Of a stretch of 64,000 nucleotides of DNA, positions 1 through 10,049 are shown piece by piece. Source of the DNA: Stagnihabitans lacustris (GTDB taxonomy: Bacteria; Pseudomonadota; Alphaproteobacteria; Rhodobacterales; Rhodobacteraceae); the NCBI RefSeq assembly GCF_025950525.1, contig NZ_JAPDGS010000008.1:1-64000 (forward strand), read 5' to 3'. The position numbers and the translations under genes are program-made. Within the stretch, counting starts at the first letter, position 1; each line of letters opens with the position of its first letter. Below the pieces are notes generated by a model. It made no database searches and was not told the origin of the DNA. It worked only from the letters and a program-made list of their open reading frames with translations.

Positions 1-2011
<2,011 letters not shown>

Positions 2012-2025
2012 TCGCGATGACATGA

Positions 2026-2057
2026 CAAAACGGCCGTCCTTCGGGGCGGCCGTTTTG
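2026..2057. terminator. Bidirectional rho-independent terminator
   Basis: A 13-bp stem (2027-2039 with 2044-2056, one G-U pair) closes on a C(TTCG)G tetraloop. The stem starts with AAAA and ends with TTTT, so it can terminate transcription from both sides. It sits 15 bases after the katG stop and 18 bases before the 3' end of the convergent DUF1501 gene. Confidence 0.92.
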
Positions 2058-2074
2058 CTTTTCCCCGCACAGCG

Positions 2075-3190
2075 CTAGGCGTAAAGCCCCAAGGGTCGCG
2101 GGGTCAGGCCGGGGAATATCCCCGCGCTTACACCCATATGGGCCGACAGGATCTCGGCCAGGACATCGCGGTAATCGGTGGTCACGGCCAGGTCCGCGCC
2201 CTCTTCCAGCGCGTCATTGGCCAGGCCCGGCCAGCGGCCCAAAAGGCGCCCGCCGCGGGCTTGCGGCCCCAGCACCATCATCGCCCCCGCCCGCCCGTGA
2301 TCCGTCCCGCCCGAGGCATTGGCCCGCAGCCGCCGCCCGAATTCGGATTGCACCACGACCGCCACATCCTGTTGCCGCGGCCCCAGATCGCGCCAAAAGG
2401 CCATCAGCGTGCGGCTCAGCGTCGAAAGCAACTCGCGGAAGGCGCCCGCCTGGTTCACATGCGTGTCCCAGCCGCCGAAATCCAGCGTGGCAATCCGCAG
2501 CCCCATATCCGCCTTGATCGCCTGGGCCACGGTCTGCAGCGGCTGGGTCAAGGCGGTCTCGGGCCAGTCAACGCCCGGCACATAGGGCCGCATCCCGCTG
2601 CCGTCTTGCCAGAACCGGTCCTGCAGCGCCTGGCTAAGCGTCAAAAGCTGGGTGATCGGCGCCGACAGGGGTCCGTGGTCGCCAAAGCCCTCGGCCAGCC
2701 GGGCCCGCAGCGCCGGGGCCAGCCAGTGACCCGGCGCCAGCATCAGTTCGGACAGGTCGGGGGCGACGGCGGTATGGGCGCCGCGCAGGCTTTCGGGCGC
2801 CTGGGTGCCCACGGCCAGCGCCGGCAAGGGCCCCCCGGCCTTCAGTGCGGCCAACGACCGCCCCAGCCAGCCGCCATCCCCCGCCGCCCGCTCGATCCGC
2901 GCTTCGGCGTCGAAATGGCTGCGGGTCGCCTCGGTCAGGCCGGTGGCGTGCAGGATCGACAGATCGCCCGCGTGAAACAGGTCCGCCAGCTCTCCGGCGG
3001 CCGGATGCAGGCGGAAATCCACATCGGCCAGGGCATCGGTCAGCTTGTGGCCCGCATCCTCGCCCTTGCGCAACACGCGCAGGAATTCAGGCCGGGCGGT
3101 GATGTAATCGGCATCGGCCGTGGGGGCGACCAACGAGAGGCTATCGGCCCCACCGCGCAGAAAGATGACGACAAGGATGGGATCGGCCAT
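2075..3190 (-). CDS. DUF1501 family protein
   Basis: A 371-residue protein with the DUF1501 N-terminal signature (PILVVIFLRGGADSLSLV) and the family motif GGWDTH in the middle. DUF1501 is remotely related to the alkaline phosphatase/sulfatase fold; its reaction is unknown. It lies 9 bases after the DUF1800 gene, the usual partner order, so the two are cotranscribed. The start at 3190 follows GGTAAG. The mature domain begins at residue 2: no Tat or Sec signal is visible, although family members generally carry a Tat signal, while the DUF1800 partner does have one. It may therefore be exported in complex with its partner or act in the cytoplasm. Confidence 0.88.
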   Translation of the reverse strand: MADPILVVIFLRGGADSLSLVAPTADADYITARPEFLRVLRKGEDAGHKLTDALADVDFRLHPAAGELADLFHAGDLSILHATGLTEATRSHFDAEARIERAAGDGGWLGRSLAALKAGGPLPALAVGTQAPESLRGAHTAVAPDLSELMLAPGHWLAPALRARLAEGFGDHGPLSAPITQLLTLSQALQDRFWQDGSGMRPYVPGVDWPETALTQPLQTVAQAIKADMGLRIATLDFGGWDTHVNQAGAFRELLSTLSRTLMAFWRDLGPRQQDVAVVVQSEFGRRLRANASGGTDHGRAGAMMVLGPQARGGRLLGRWPGLANDALEEGADLAVTTDYRDVLAEILSAHMGVSAGIFPGLTPRPLGLYA

Positions 3191-3199
3191 GGCTTACCT

Positions 3200-4822
3200 T
3201 TACCGGAACAGAAACGCGGGCGTCAGGGCCGCAAAGGCCACGGCCAGGGCAGAGGCATCGTGGCGCGCGGTTGCGTCCTCGGGCATCGGATCGCCGGGGC
3301 TGGCCCCGATGGCCGCAAACAGCGCGCCGAAGTCGTCGGGCACGCCAAAGGCCGCCGCCCAATGTGCGGCCAACGCGCCCAACGTCGCAACCTCCGGCAC
3401 CGTCAGCCGCGTCTGGGTCACGCCAAACCAGTCGTCATGCCCGGTCAGCGCATAATCAACCAGCCGCAACAGGGTGGTCGAGCTTTGCCAGTCCTCGGCC
3501 CGATCCGGATGGCCGGTGGGGGGCGGAAAGCTGTGCTGTTGCCAACCGGCGCGTGCCAATTGCCAGTGATAGTCGTTTTCGACGCCCGTCACCTCGGCCC
3601 CGGTCGCGCGATACAGCGCCGCCATGAACTCGAACGGGCGGCGCAGTTTGGTCGCCGGCGCCGCAAAGGCCGGGTCCGCCACCAGTGCGCGGATCACCTG
3701 AGCCATCTGGTCGGGCGCATCGACGGCGGCCAGGAACACGCCCGCCAGCCGGTCGATCAACCCCGCCTCGGGATCATCCGCCAAAAGCCTGCGGGCGAGT
3801 TTGGTGCAGATGAAGCGCGCCGTGCCGGGATGGCGGGCCAACAGGTCCAGCACATCTTCGGCATCGGCCATATCGGCGCGGTTGGGCGGGAATTCGACGC
3901 CAAGGATGCGCTTTTGATAGGGGTCGTGCCAGGCGGCGGCATAGTGGAAGGCGCCGGTCCGGGGCGCCTCGACCCCTTCGGCGATATAGCGGCCATCGCC
4001 CATGGTCCAGCCGGTGAAGGCGCGGGCGACCTCATAGACATCTTCGTCGATATAGCCCACCGCGACGCCATTTTCCTGCGGCACCTCGTGCCAGCGGGCG
4101 TAACGGTCGTTCAGGTAGTTGCCGGCGCCCAAAGTATGCAGCTCCAGCAGCTCGCGGGCGAAGTTTTCATTGGCGGGGCTGGCGCGGCTGTCGGCATTGT
4201 TCAGGTAACACAGCATCGACCCCGACCGCGCCACCGCCCCCAACAGGTCGCGGAAGTTGCCCAAGGCGCGCGCGCGCAGGGCGGCATCATGGGCGGGGAA
4301 ATAGACCGCCGTGAACTCGTCCTTTTGCGCATGAACGTTGAAATGGTCGTGCCAGAACTGGGTCATCACCTCGCGCAGTTGCGCCGGAGAATGGACGGCG
4401 CGGATCAGGGCGGCGGCTATGACCTCATCCGCCGGGCGCACGCGTTCGGCGAATTCCATCGGCTTGGTCCAGTCGATCAGCGGCAACACGGCCTCGGGCG
4501 GGGCACTCAGCCAGGTCAGCGGCCGCAGCTCGTCCATCGCGGGCCAGGTGCCGCCCTCGCCATCCTCGCCGGCCTCATAGACCATATGCAGCCGGGCCGC
4601 GGTCAGCCGCGCTGCCATCGCGTCGGGAAGGGCGATCTGTTCCTCCAGCCAGGCTTGCGGGCCCAGGTCGGAGAACCGCGCGCGGGCTTCGGGGGTGGCG
4701 CCAAAGGTCAGGCGGTTCAGCCAAAGGTCCGATATCGCGGGCGCGGGGGCCGAGGCGCGCAGGACAGAGGGCGCCAAGGCTGCGGCAAGAGCCTGGATCA
4801 AAAAGGCGCGGCGGGTGGGCAT
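3200..4822 (-). CDS. DUF1800 family protein with Tat signal
   Basis: A 540-residue member of DUF1800, an all-helical family of unknown activity that is nearly always encoded beside DUF1501. The N-terminus MPTRRAFLIQALAAALAP carries a twin-arginine motif (TRRAFL) and a hydrophobic segment, then ASA as a possible cleavage site, predicting folded export to the periplasm. Family motifs seen include LNRLTFGATPEA near residue 35, FWHDHFN and NENFARELLELHTLG in the middle, and FTGWT. It is the first gene of a two-gene leftward operon. The 127 bases upstream, between it and the marR stop, hold a 12-bp tandem repeat and must contain its promoter if it is not cotranscribed with marR. Confidence 0.9.
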   Translation of the reverse strand: MPTRRAFLIQALAAALAPSVLRASAPAPAISDLWLNRLTFGATPEARARFSDLGPQAWLEEQIALPDAMAARLTAARLHMVYEAGEDGEGGTWPAMDELRPLTWLSAPPEAVLPLIDWTKPMEFAERVRPADEVIAAALIRAVHSPAQLREVMTQFWHDHFNVHAQKDEFTAVYFPAHDAALRARALGNFRDLLGAVARSGSMLCYLNNADSRASPANENFARELLELHTLGAGNYLNDRYARWHEVPQENGVAVGYIDEDVYEVARAFTGWTMGDGRYIAEGVEAPRTGAFHYAAAWHDPYQKRILGVEFPPNRADMADAEDVLDLLARHPGTARFICTKLARRLLADDPEAGLIDRLAGVFLAAVDAPDQMAQVIRALVADPAFAAPATKLRRPFEFMAALYRATGAEVTGVENDYHWQLARAGWQQHSFPPPTGHPDRAEDWQSSTTLLRLVDYALTGHDDWFGVTQTRLTVPEVATLGALAAHWAAAFGVPDDFGALFAAIGASPGDPMPEDATARHDASALAVAFAALTPAFLFR

Positions 4823-4906
4823 CAGTCGACCTCCGGTTGCAGAGCCAGCCTAGCAGCATCGCCCTGTCGCGCCAAAGGCTTGGCGGATCACGCTGGCCGA
4901 TATCCG

Positions 4907-4966
4907 CCGACGGTTCGCCCGACGGTTGGCCCGACGCCCAACCCGACGCCTAGCCCGGCGGCTGTT
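4907..4966. repeat. 12-bp tandem repeat across the marR stop codon
   Basis: Five imperfect 12-base units begin with CCGACG (CCGGCG in the last) at 4907, 4919, 4931, 4943 and 4955. The marR stop codon (4950-4952) is inside the fourth unit. The period equals four codons, so the marR frame reads on through the repeat after the stop as a Ser-Gly-rich stretch. No function is evident. Confidence 0.75.
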
Positions 4967-5387
4967 CGGCGATCCGCGCCAAAAGCGTCATCAGTTGATC
5001 CCGCTCTTTCGCGCTCAGGCCCCGCAGCGTCTGGGCCGTCACCTCTGCCGCCGCCGCCATCTTGGCCGCGACGAAGTCCGCGCCCTCGGGCGTCAACGAG
5101 ACCTCAAGCCGCCGCAGGTCATTGGTGGACGCCTGGGTCTGCACCAACCCGCGCTTGCGCAACCGCGTCACGACCCCGTTCGTCGTCGCCGCATCCATCG
5201 CCACAAGGCGGCCCAGGTGGTTCTGGCTGACCATCCCCAACTCGTGCAGCTTGACCAGAGTGGCCAGTTGCGTCGGCGTCACATCGGGGATCGTGGCCGC
5301 AAAGATCTCCAGGTGGCGCTGGTTGGCCAGGCGCAGGCGAAAGCCGATCTGGTCTTCCAGAACATAGGCGTCAGGCTCTTGCGACAT
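4950..5387 (-). CDS. MarR family transcriptional regulator
   Basis: A 145-residue winged-helix regulator. The core shows the MarR layout: N-terminal dimer helix (EDQIGFRLRLANQRH), recognition region (SQNHLGRLVAMDAATTNGVV), wing (LRRLEVSLTPEG) and a C-terminal helix. I chose ATG 5387 because GGAG stands a few bases upstream; a GTG at 5420 is possible but overlaps the GH3 stop and lacks a good ribosome site. It is 29 bases after the GH3 gene and is probably the last gene of the transporter-hydrolase-GH3 operon. The N-terminal LEDQIGF/QRH pattern and SQNHLGR-AMDAAT recall NicR/BpsR, MarR proteins that sense 6-hydroxynicotinate; that match is from memory and only suggestive. Confidence 0.93.
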   Translation of the reverse strand: MSQEPDAYVLEDQIGFRLRLANQRHLEIFAATIPDVTPTQLATLVKLHELGMVSQNHLGRLVAMDAATTNGVVTRLRKRGLVQTQASTNDLRRLEVSLTPEGADFVAAKMAAAAEVTAQTLRGLSAKERDQLMTLLARIAEQPPG

Positions 5388-5416
5388 GGGGGTCTCCGGC
5401 GGTTTGCGAACACCTG

Positions 5417-7657
5417 TCACGGAATGGGCGGAAGGTCCATAAGGGTGGCCTGCAAGGCGGGTTCCGAGAGGTCGCCACCAACATACCAGGTCAGCGTGTC
5501 ATAAAGCCCCAGGAAAGAGCCCGCGGCCCTTGTGGTCAGGGCCTGGGCCTGCGCCTCGGTCAGGTTCAGGCAGGCCATCAGGGCCGCTTGCACCTGAGCC
5601 GCGCGCACGGGATGGGCCAAAAGCACATCGGCGGGCGTCGTGGTTGCCAGCGGCGGCAGGGGCGCGGGCATGGGCTGGCAGTCCAGCGGGGCGGTCTGGC
5701 GGATGTCGCGCGACGAGGCCGCGGCCTCGACCACAAAGCCCCGGTCGCGCAGGACAAAGCGGTCCTCAGTGGGGTCGAAATGGCTGAAGTCGCGGGCGGT
5801 CAGGGCAAAGGACAGGGTGGCGCTTGCGCCGGGCGCAAGGTGGACCTTGGCAAAGGCCTTCAGCTCGCGGAGCGGGCGGGGCAGGGCGGGGGCAAGCGGG
5901 CGGATATAGATCTGCACGACCTCGGCGCCGGGGCGGGGGCCGGTGTTGGTCACGGTGACAGTGGCGGTCAGCGTCCCCCCCGGCGCAATCGACGGCGCCG
6001 ACAGATGCAGCGCGTCATAGCGGAACTGCGTATAGCTGAGCCCATGGCCAAAAGGATAGCGCACCGCCATGCCGCGCCGGTCATAACCGCGGTAGCCGAC
6101 GAAAATCCCCTCGGAATAGGCGTGGTGCCCGTTTTGCGGCGGATAGGACAGGATGCCGGGGATATCGCCCATCGCCAGCGGAAAGGTCGTCGTCAGCTTG
6201 CCCGAGGGATTGACCGCGCCACACAGCACCGCGGTCAGGGCATGACCAAAGCCCTGGCCCGCATAAAAGCCGCACAGGATCGCCGCGACATCTTCGGCAA
6301 AGGGCAGTTCGACTGCATCGGGGCAGGTCAGGGCGACGATGACCTTGTGGCCCGCATCGGCAAGGGCCTGGATCAGCGCGGCCTGACCTGGGGCAAGATC
6401 CAGGTTGGCGCGGTCTGTGCCCTCTCCGGCGCCCTTATCTGCGGTGGCGGGGGCATGGCTGGCCAGGATCAGGACGGCGTCATGGGTGGTGGCCGCCGTC
6501 AGGGCTGCTGGCAGGGCCTCGGGACCAAAGGGCAGATGGGTGACACGGTAGACCCTGGCCAAATGATCCAGCGGCAGGTCAAGGCGGCTGGGCCGGGTCG
6601 AGGCAGAGCCCGAGCCCTGGATCACTGGCACCGCCGCGCCCACCACCAAAAGCCGGCAGGGCGCCAGAGGAAGCGTGCCGTCGTTCTTCAGCAGGACCAG
6701 CGACTGGGCCGCGATTTCACGGGCCAGGGCGTGATGGGCCTTTAGGTCGGGCGGCTGGGCCGGGCCTTGTGTGGTGGCGCGGGTCACAAGCCGCGCCATG
6801 CGGGCGACGGCCTGATCCAGCGCCGCCTGGGGGACCGTGCCATCCCGCAGCGCCGTGACCAGCCGGGCCTGACGCGGCGCGCTTTCGGGCATGTCCAGAT
6901 CGGTCCCCGCCACCAGCGCCGCCGCGCGGTCCTGCACCGCGTGCCAATCCGAGATCACCAGCCCCTGATAGCCCCATTCCCCCCGCAGAACCTGCGTCAA
7001 AAGCCAGGGGTTCTGGGTGCAATGCACCCCGTTCAGCGGGTTATAGGCCGCCATCACCGTCCAGGGATCGGCCTTTACCGCCCGTTCGAACCCCGCCAGA
7101 TAGATCTCCCGCAAGGCCCGCATGTCGACATCAGAGCTTGTCGTTGTCCGCGCAATCTCTGAATTGTTGCAAGCGAAATGTTTCAGGCTGGCGCCGACGC
7201 CCTGATCTTGCAGCCCGGTGATCATGGCGGCGGCAAGCTCTCCGGCGAGGACGGGATCTTCGGAAGGGTATTCAAAGGCCCGCCCGGCCAAGGGCGTGCG
7301 GCGGATGTTGATGCCGGGGCCCAAAAGCAGATGCACCCCCAGCGCTCGCGCCTCACGGCCCAGGGCCTCTCCCATGCGGCGGGCCAGGTCGCGGTCCCAG
7401 GAACAGGCCGACAGGTTGGCATTGGGAAAGCAGGTCGCGGGGGCGGTGTCGCCGAACATCCCCTCGCCGCGGGTGATGTCCAGGAAAGCGGCCAGGGAAT
7501 TGCCGCCCTGTATCTGATTGGTCGAATAGCGGACCCCATAGGCGCCGTCCGTCATCACAAGGCCCGGCAGGTCGCCAAGCGCCCGACTGCGCCACAGGCC
7601 CAGCCCGTTCAGGAAGGCAACCTTGTCCTCCAGCGAGGGGTCGGGCGTCAGGCCCAT
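5417..7657 (-). CDS. GH3 beta-glucosidase-type glycoside hydrolase
   Basis: A 746-residue glycoside hydrolase family 3 enzyme, retaining, likely removing terminal beta-linked glucose or a related sugar. The N-terminal barrel has MTDGAYGVRY, the KHFACNN motif and MAAYNPLNG; the nucleophile is Asp in VISDWHAV (codon at 6947-6949). The second domain and a C-terminal fibronectin-III-like domain (VTVTNTGPRPGAEV) follow, the layout of bacterial BglX-type enzymes. No signal peptide is seen, so it is probably cytoplasmic and acts on imported glycosides. I placed the start at ATG 7657, where the homologous sequence begins; the frame is open further upstream but there shadows the overlapping cysteine hydrolase gene. 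It overlaps that gene by 10 bases and leads into marR. Confidence 0.93.
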   Translation of the reverse strand: MGLTPDPSLEDKVAFLNGLGLWRSRALGDLPGLVMTDGAYGVRYSTNQIQGGNSLAAFLDITRGEGMFGDTAPATCFPNANLSACSWDRDLARRMGEALGREARALGVHLLLGPGINIRRTPLAGRAFEYPSEDPVLAGELAAAMITGLQDQGVGASLKHFACNNSEIARTTTSSDVDMRALREIYLAGFERAVKADPWTVMAAYNPLNGVHCTQNPWLLTQVLRGEWGYQGLVISDWHAVQDRAAALVAGTDLDMPESAPRQARLVTALRDGTVPQAALDQAVARMARLVTRATTQGPAQPPDLKAHHALAREIAAQSLVLLKNDGTLPLAPCRLLVVGAAVPVIQGSGSASTRPSRLDLPLDHLARVYRVTHLPFGPEALPAALTAATTHDAVLILASHAPATADKGAGEGTDRANLDLAPGQAALIQALADAGHKVIVALTCPDAVELPFAEDVAAILCGFYAGQGFGHALTAVLCGAVNPSGKLTTTFPLAMGDIPGILSYPPQNGHHAYSEGIFVGYRGYDRRGMAVRYPFGHGLSYTQFRYDALHLSAPSIAPGGTLTATVTVTNTGPRPGAEVVQIYIRPLAPALPRPLRELKAFAKVHLAPGASATLSFALTARDFSHFDPTEDRFVLRDRGFVVEAAASSRDIRQTAPLDCQPMPAPLPPLATTTPADVLLAHPVRAAQVQAALMACLNLTEAQAQALTTRAAGSFLGLYDTLTWYVGGDLSEPALQATLMDLPPIP

Positions 7658-8190
7658 GTCCGCAAGATCTCTGACGTCGGGGCCAAAGTCACCTGTTGGG
7701 GCAGGCGGCGCGCCAGCAGGTCCAGGATGGCGTGATGGGCGGCCATGTCGGAAGATGTCACCGCATCCACCGCCACCACGACCCGCAAGCCAAGGTCGAC
7801 CGCGCCCAACAGGGTGGCCAGGACGCAGGCATCGGTTTCGGCGCCCGACAGGATCAGGGTGTCGACCTCGGGCGGCAGGATCAGGGCGGGAAAGGCGGAA
7901 TAGGTCGTCTTGTCCACCACCGCCCCCAGACCGCGCAGCGCGGGAACCAGGTTCAGGATATCCAGGTCCAGCCCCGTGACCTGCGGCCAGGCGGCATAAA
8001 GCGCCTGCCACTGGCCCCGCGCGGCATCCGGCGTTGCGGGGGTCACAAAGCGGGTAAAGATCGTCTGATGCGCTTGGGTCAGCCGCAGGACATTGGGCAG
8101 GATGGAGGCGATGCCCGGGACATGCCAACCGTGATCCTCGGCGAAAAGCCTTTGCAGGTCGATGGCCAGGTGGCGTGTGCGCTTTTTCAT
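7648..8190 (-). CDS. Isochorismatase-family cysteine hydrolase
   Basis: A 180-residue isochorismatase-like hydrolase with the full catalytic triad: Asp in AIDLQ, Lys in VVDKTTYSAF and Cys in ETDACVLAT. Such enzymes hydrolyse amides, carbamoyl or vinyl ether bonds; the substrate cannot be read from sequence. The metal-binding DxH...H motif of nicotinamidases is absent, so PncA is unlikely. The start is uncertain: ATG 8190 begins at the conserved region, while TTG 8223 and ATG 8220 lie just after the ABC ATPase stop. It overlaps the GH3 start by 10 bases, so it sits between the importer and the glycosidase in one operon and probably acts on the same imported compound. Confidence 0.9.
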   Translation of the reverse strand: MKKRTRHLAIDLQRLFAEDHGWHVPGIASILPNVLRLTQAHQTIFTRFVTPATPDAARGQWQALYAAWPQVTGLDLDILNLVPALRGLGAVVDKTTYSAFPALILPPEVDTLILSGAETDACVLATLLGAVDLGLRVVVAVDAVTSSDMAAHHAILDLLARRLPQQVTLAPTSEILRTWA

Positions 8191-8232
8191 GCCTTTACCG
8201 TCATCAGGGCCCCACACCATCAAGGCCCCCCG

Positions 8233-9276
8233 TCATTCCGCCACCGGGATGGCATGTTCGGGCGACCATCCAAGCGTTATGGTTGCGCCCTGCGCCAGGA
8301 TCGTCCCGTCGCGGTTGGCCTGGAACAGCTTCAGCCTTGTGCCGTCCAGGGTCTCCAGCAAATAGGACAGCACGGGGCCGGCATAGATCACCGTCACGAT
8401 GCGGGCGGTCAGGCGGTTGGGGGCGGTCGTGCTGACCTGTAGCTTTTCGGGACGGATGGCCAGCGTTGCCTTGGCCCCCGGGGCGGGCAGGGGATGGGCG
8501 CTTTGCACCAATGTCCCATCGGCCAGCCTGACACCGCCCTGTTCCACCGTCCCGGTCAGAAAGTTGGAATCGCCCAGGAATTCGGCGGCAAAGCGGGTCT
8601 GGGGGCGTTCGTAGATCTCGGCCGGCTTGCCCGATTGCACGATCCGCCCGCGGTCCAGGATGGCGATGCGGTCCGACAGCGTCAGCGCCTCTTCCTGGTC
8701 ATGGGTGACAAAGATCGTGGTCAGGCCGGTCTCCCTCTGGATGCGCAAAAGCTCGACCTGCATGTCCTGACGCAGGCGGCGGTCCAGCGCAGAGAGGGGC
8801 TCATCCAGCAGCAGGACCGAGGGCTTGATGACCAAGGCGCGGGCCAGGGCCACCCGCTGTTGCTGGCCGCCCGACAGCTCCTTGGGGCTTCGGGCGCCAA
8901 AGCCCGTCAGCCGCACCATCTCCAGCGCCTGATCGACCAGGGCGCGGGCCTCGGCGCCCCGGATGCCGCGCCGCTCCAGCCCGAAGGCGATGTTGCGCGC
9001 CACCGACATATGCGGAAACAGCGCGTAGCTTTGAAACATCATCCCGATGTTGCGGCCCCAGACCGGGACCGCGGTCACATCCCGCGTGCCGATCGTCACC
9101 GCGCCCCGATCCGGCGTCACAAACCCCGCCACGATGCGCAACAGCGTGGTCTTGCCCGACCCCGAAGGCCCCAGCAGACTGGTGAAACTGCCCGGCGCGA
9201 ACTGGGTGGTGATGTCATGCAGCACCGGCACCGGGCCGAAGGATTTCGCGATGGATCGGATATGGACTTCGGTCAC
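8233..9276 (-). CDS. PotA-like ABC transporter ATPase
   Basis: A 347-residue ABC ATPase of the spermidine/putrescine type (PotA/FbpC group). It has Walker A (GPSGSGKTT), signature LSGGQQQRVALARAL, Walker B VLLLDEPLSALD and the H-loop VTHDQEEA, followed by a C-terminal TOBE regulatory domain. The start is a GTG at 9276 in a GTGA overlap with the stop of the upstream permease, showing translational coupling; the frame is open further upstream but that part overlaps the permease gene. It energises import by the two permeases and binding protein of the same operon. The true ligand may be a polyamine or another organic cation. Confidence 0.95.
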   Translation of the reverse strand: MTEVHIRSIAKSFGPVPVLHDITTQFAPGSFTSLLGPSGSGKTTLLRIVAGFVTPDRGAVTIGTRDVTAVPVWGRNIGMMFQSYALFPHMSVARNIAFGLERRGIRGAEARALVDQALEMVRLTGFGARSPKELSGGQQQRVALARALVIKPSVLLLDEPLSALDRRLRQDMQVELLRIQRETGLTTIFVTHDQEEALTLSDRIAILDRGRIVQSGKPAEIYERPQTRFAAEFLGDSNFLTGTVEQGGVRLADGTLVQSAHPLPAPGAKATLAIRPEKLQVSTTAPNRLTARIVTVIYAGPVLSYLLETLDGTRLKLFQANRDGTILAQGATITLGWSPEHAIPVAE

Positions 9277-10049
9277 TTGGACGCTCCGGGGGACTGGGGG
9301 CGGGCAAAGCGGGCAAAGATCAGGATGACGCTCATCGAGCCCAGCAGCAACAGGGTCGAGATGGCGTTGATCTCGGGGGTAAAGCCCTTGCGGATCGCGG
9401 AATAGATCTGCACCGGCAGGGTGACATAGCCGGGCGAGGACAGGAAGTAAGACACGACGAACTGATCCAGCGACACGGCAAAGGCAAAGAGCGCCGCCCC
9501 CAGGATCGAGGGGAACAACAGCGGCAGCGTCACGGCGAAAAACGCATGGACAGGGGTTGAGCCCAGCGACATCGCGGCCTCTTCCAGGTCGGTGCGGATG
9601 GTTTTCAACCCGGTGCCGACGACCAGAACGACGTAAGGCACCGCCAGCGCGACATGGCCGATCACCAAGGCGTGCATCCCCCGCCCGATCCCGGTCCAAA
9701 AGAAAAAGATCAGCATCGCCGTCCCGGTGATCAGCCAGGGGATCGCGATGGGCGGCAACAGCAGCAGTTGCAACAGGCTGCGCCCGCGAAAGCTGTGGCG
9801 GTTCAGCGCCAAGGCCGCCAGCGTGCCCAAAGTCGTCGCCACCAGGGCCGTGATCACGCCCAGCACAATGGAGTTGAACCCGGCCGTCAACAGCCCTTCA
9901 TTGCCCATCAGATCGCCATACCAGCGCGTCGAGAACTGAAACGGCAGCTGATACAAGGGCGAGGCATTGAAGCCCATCGCCATCAGCACCAGGATCGGCG
10001 TGTAAAGAAAGACCAGAACCGCGCCGAGGAAGATGTGACCCAGCCTCAT
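9273..10049 (-). CDS. PotC-like ABC transporter permease
   Basis: A 258-residue inner-membrane permease of the PotC type, with about six hydrophobic helices and the cytoplasmic EAA loop (EEAAMSLGSTPVHAFFAVTL) that docks to the ATPase. The start at 10049 is an ATGA overlap with the stop of the PotB-like gene, and its own stop overlaps the GTG of the ATPase gene, so these subunits are translated together. It forms the channel heterodimer with the preceding permease. Confidence 0.94.
   Translation of the reverse strand: MRLGHIFLGAVLVFLYTPILVLMAMGFNASPLYQLPFQFSTRWYGDLMGNEGLLTAGFNSIVLGVITALVATTLGTLAALALNRHSFRGRSLLQLLLLPPIAIPWLITGTAMLIFFFWTGIGRGMHALVIGHVALAVPYVVLVVGTGLKTIRTDLEEAAMSLGSTPVHAFFAVTLPLLFPSILGAALFAFAVSLDQFVVSYFLSSPGYVTLPVQIYSAIRKGFTPEINAISTLLLLGSMSVILIFARFARPQSPGASK

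Noticed and set aside
2138..5230. A 1030-codon open frame on the + strand opposite the DUF1501/DUF1800/marR genes
   Set aside because: Antisense shadow caused by high GC; composition is Arg/Gly/Gln-rich with no recognisable domain, and three real genes cover it on the other strand.
7658..8128. N-terminal extension of the GH3 frame back to 8128
   Set aside because: The extension overlaps the cysteine hydrolase gene in another frame and has no GH3 similarity; ATG 7657 fits the family start.
7648..8190. Nicotinamidase (PncA) call for the cysteine hydrolase, which would fit the nicotinate cluster
   Set aside because: The DxH...H zinc-binding motif needed in nicotinamidases is not present.
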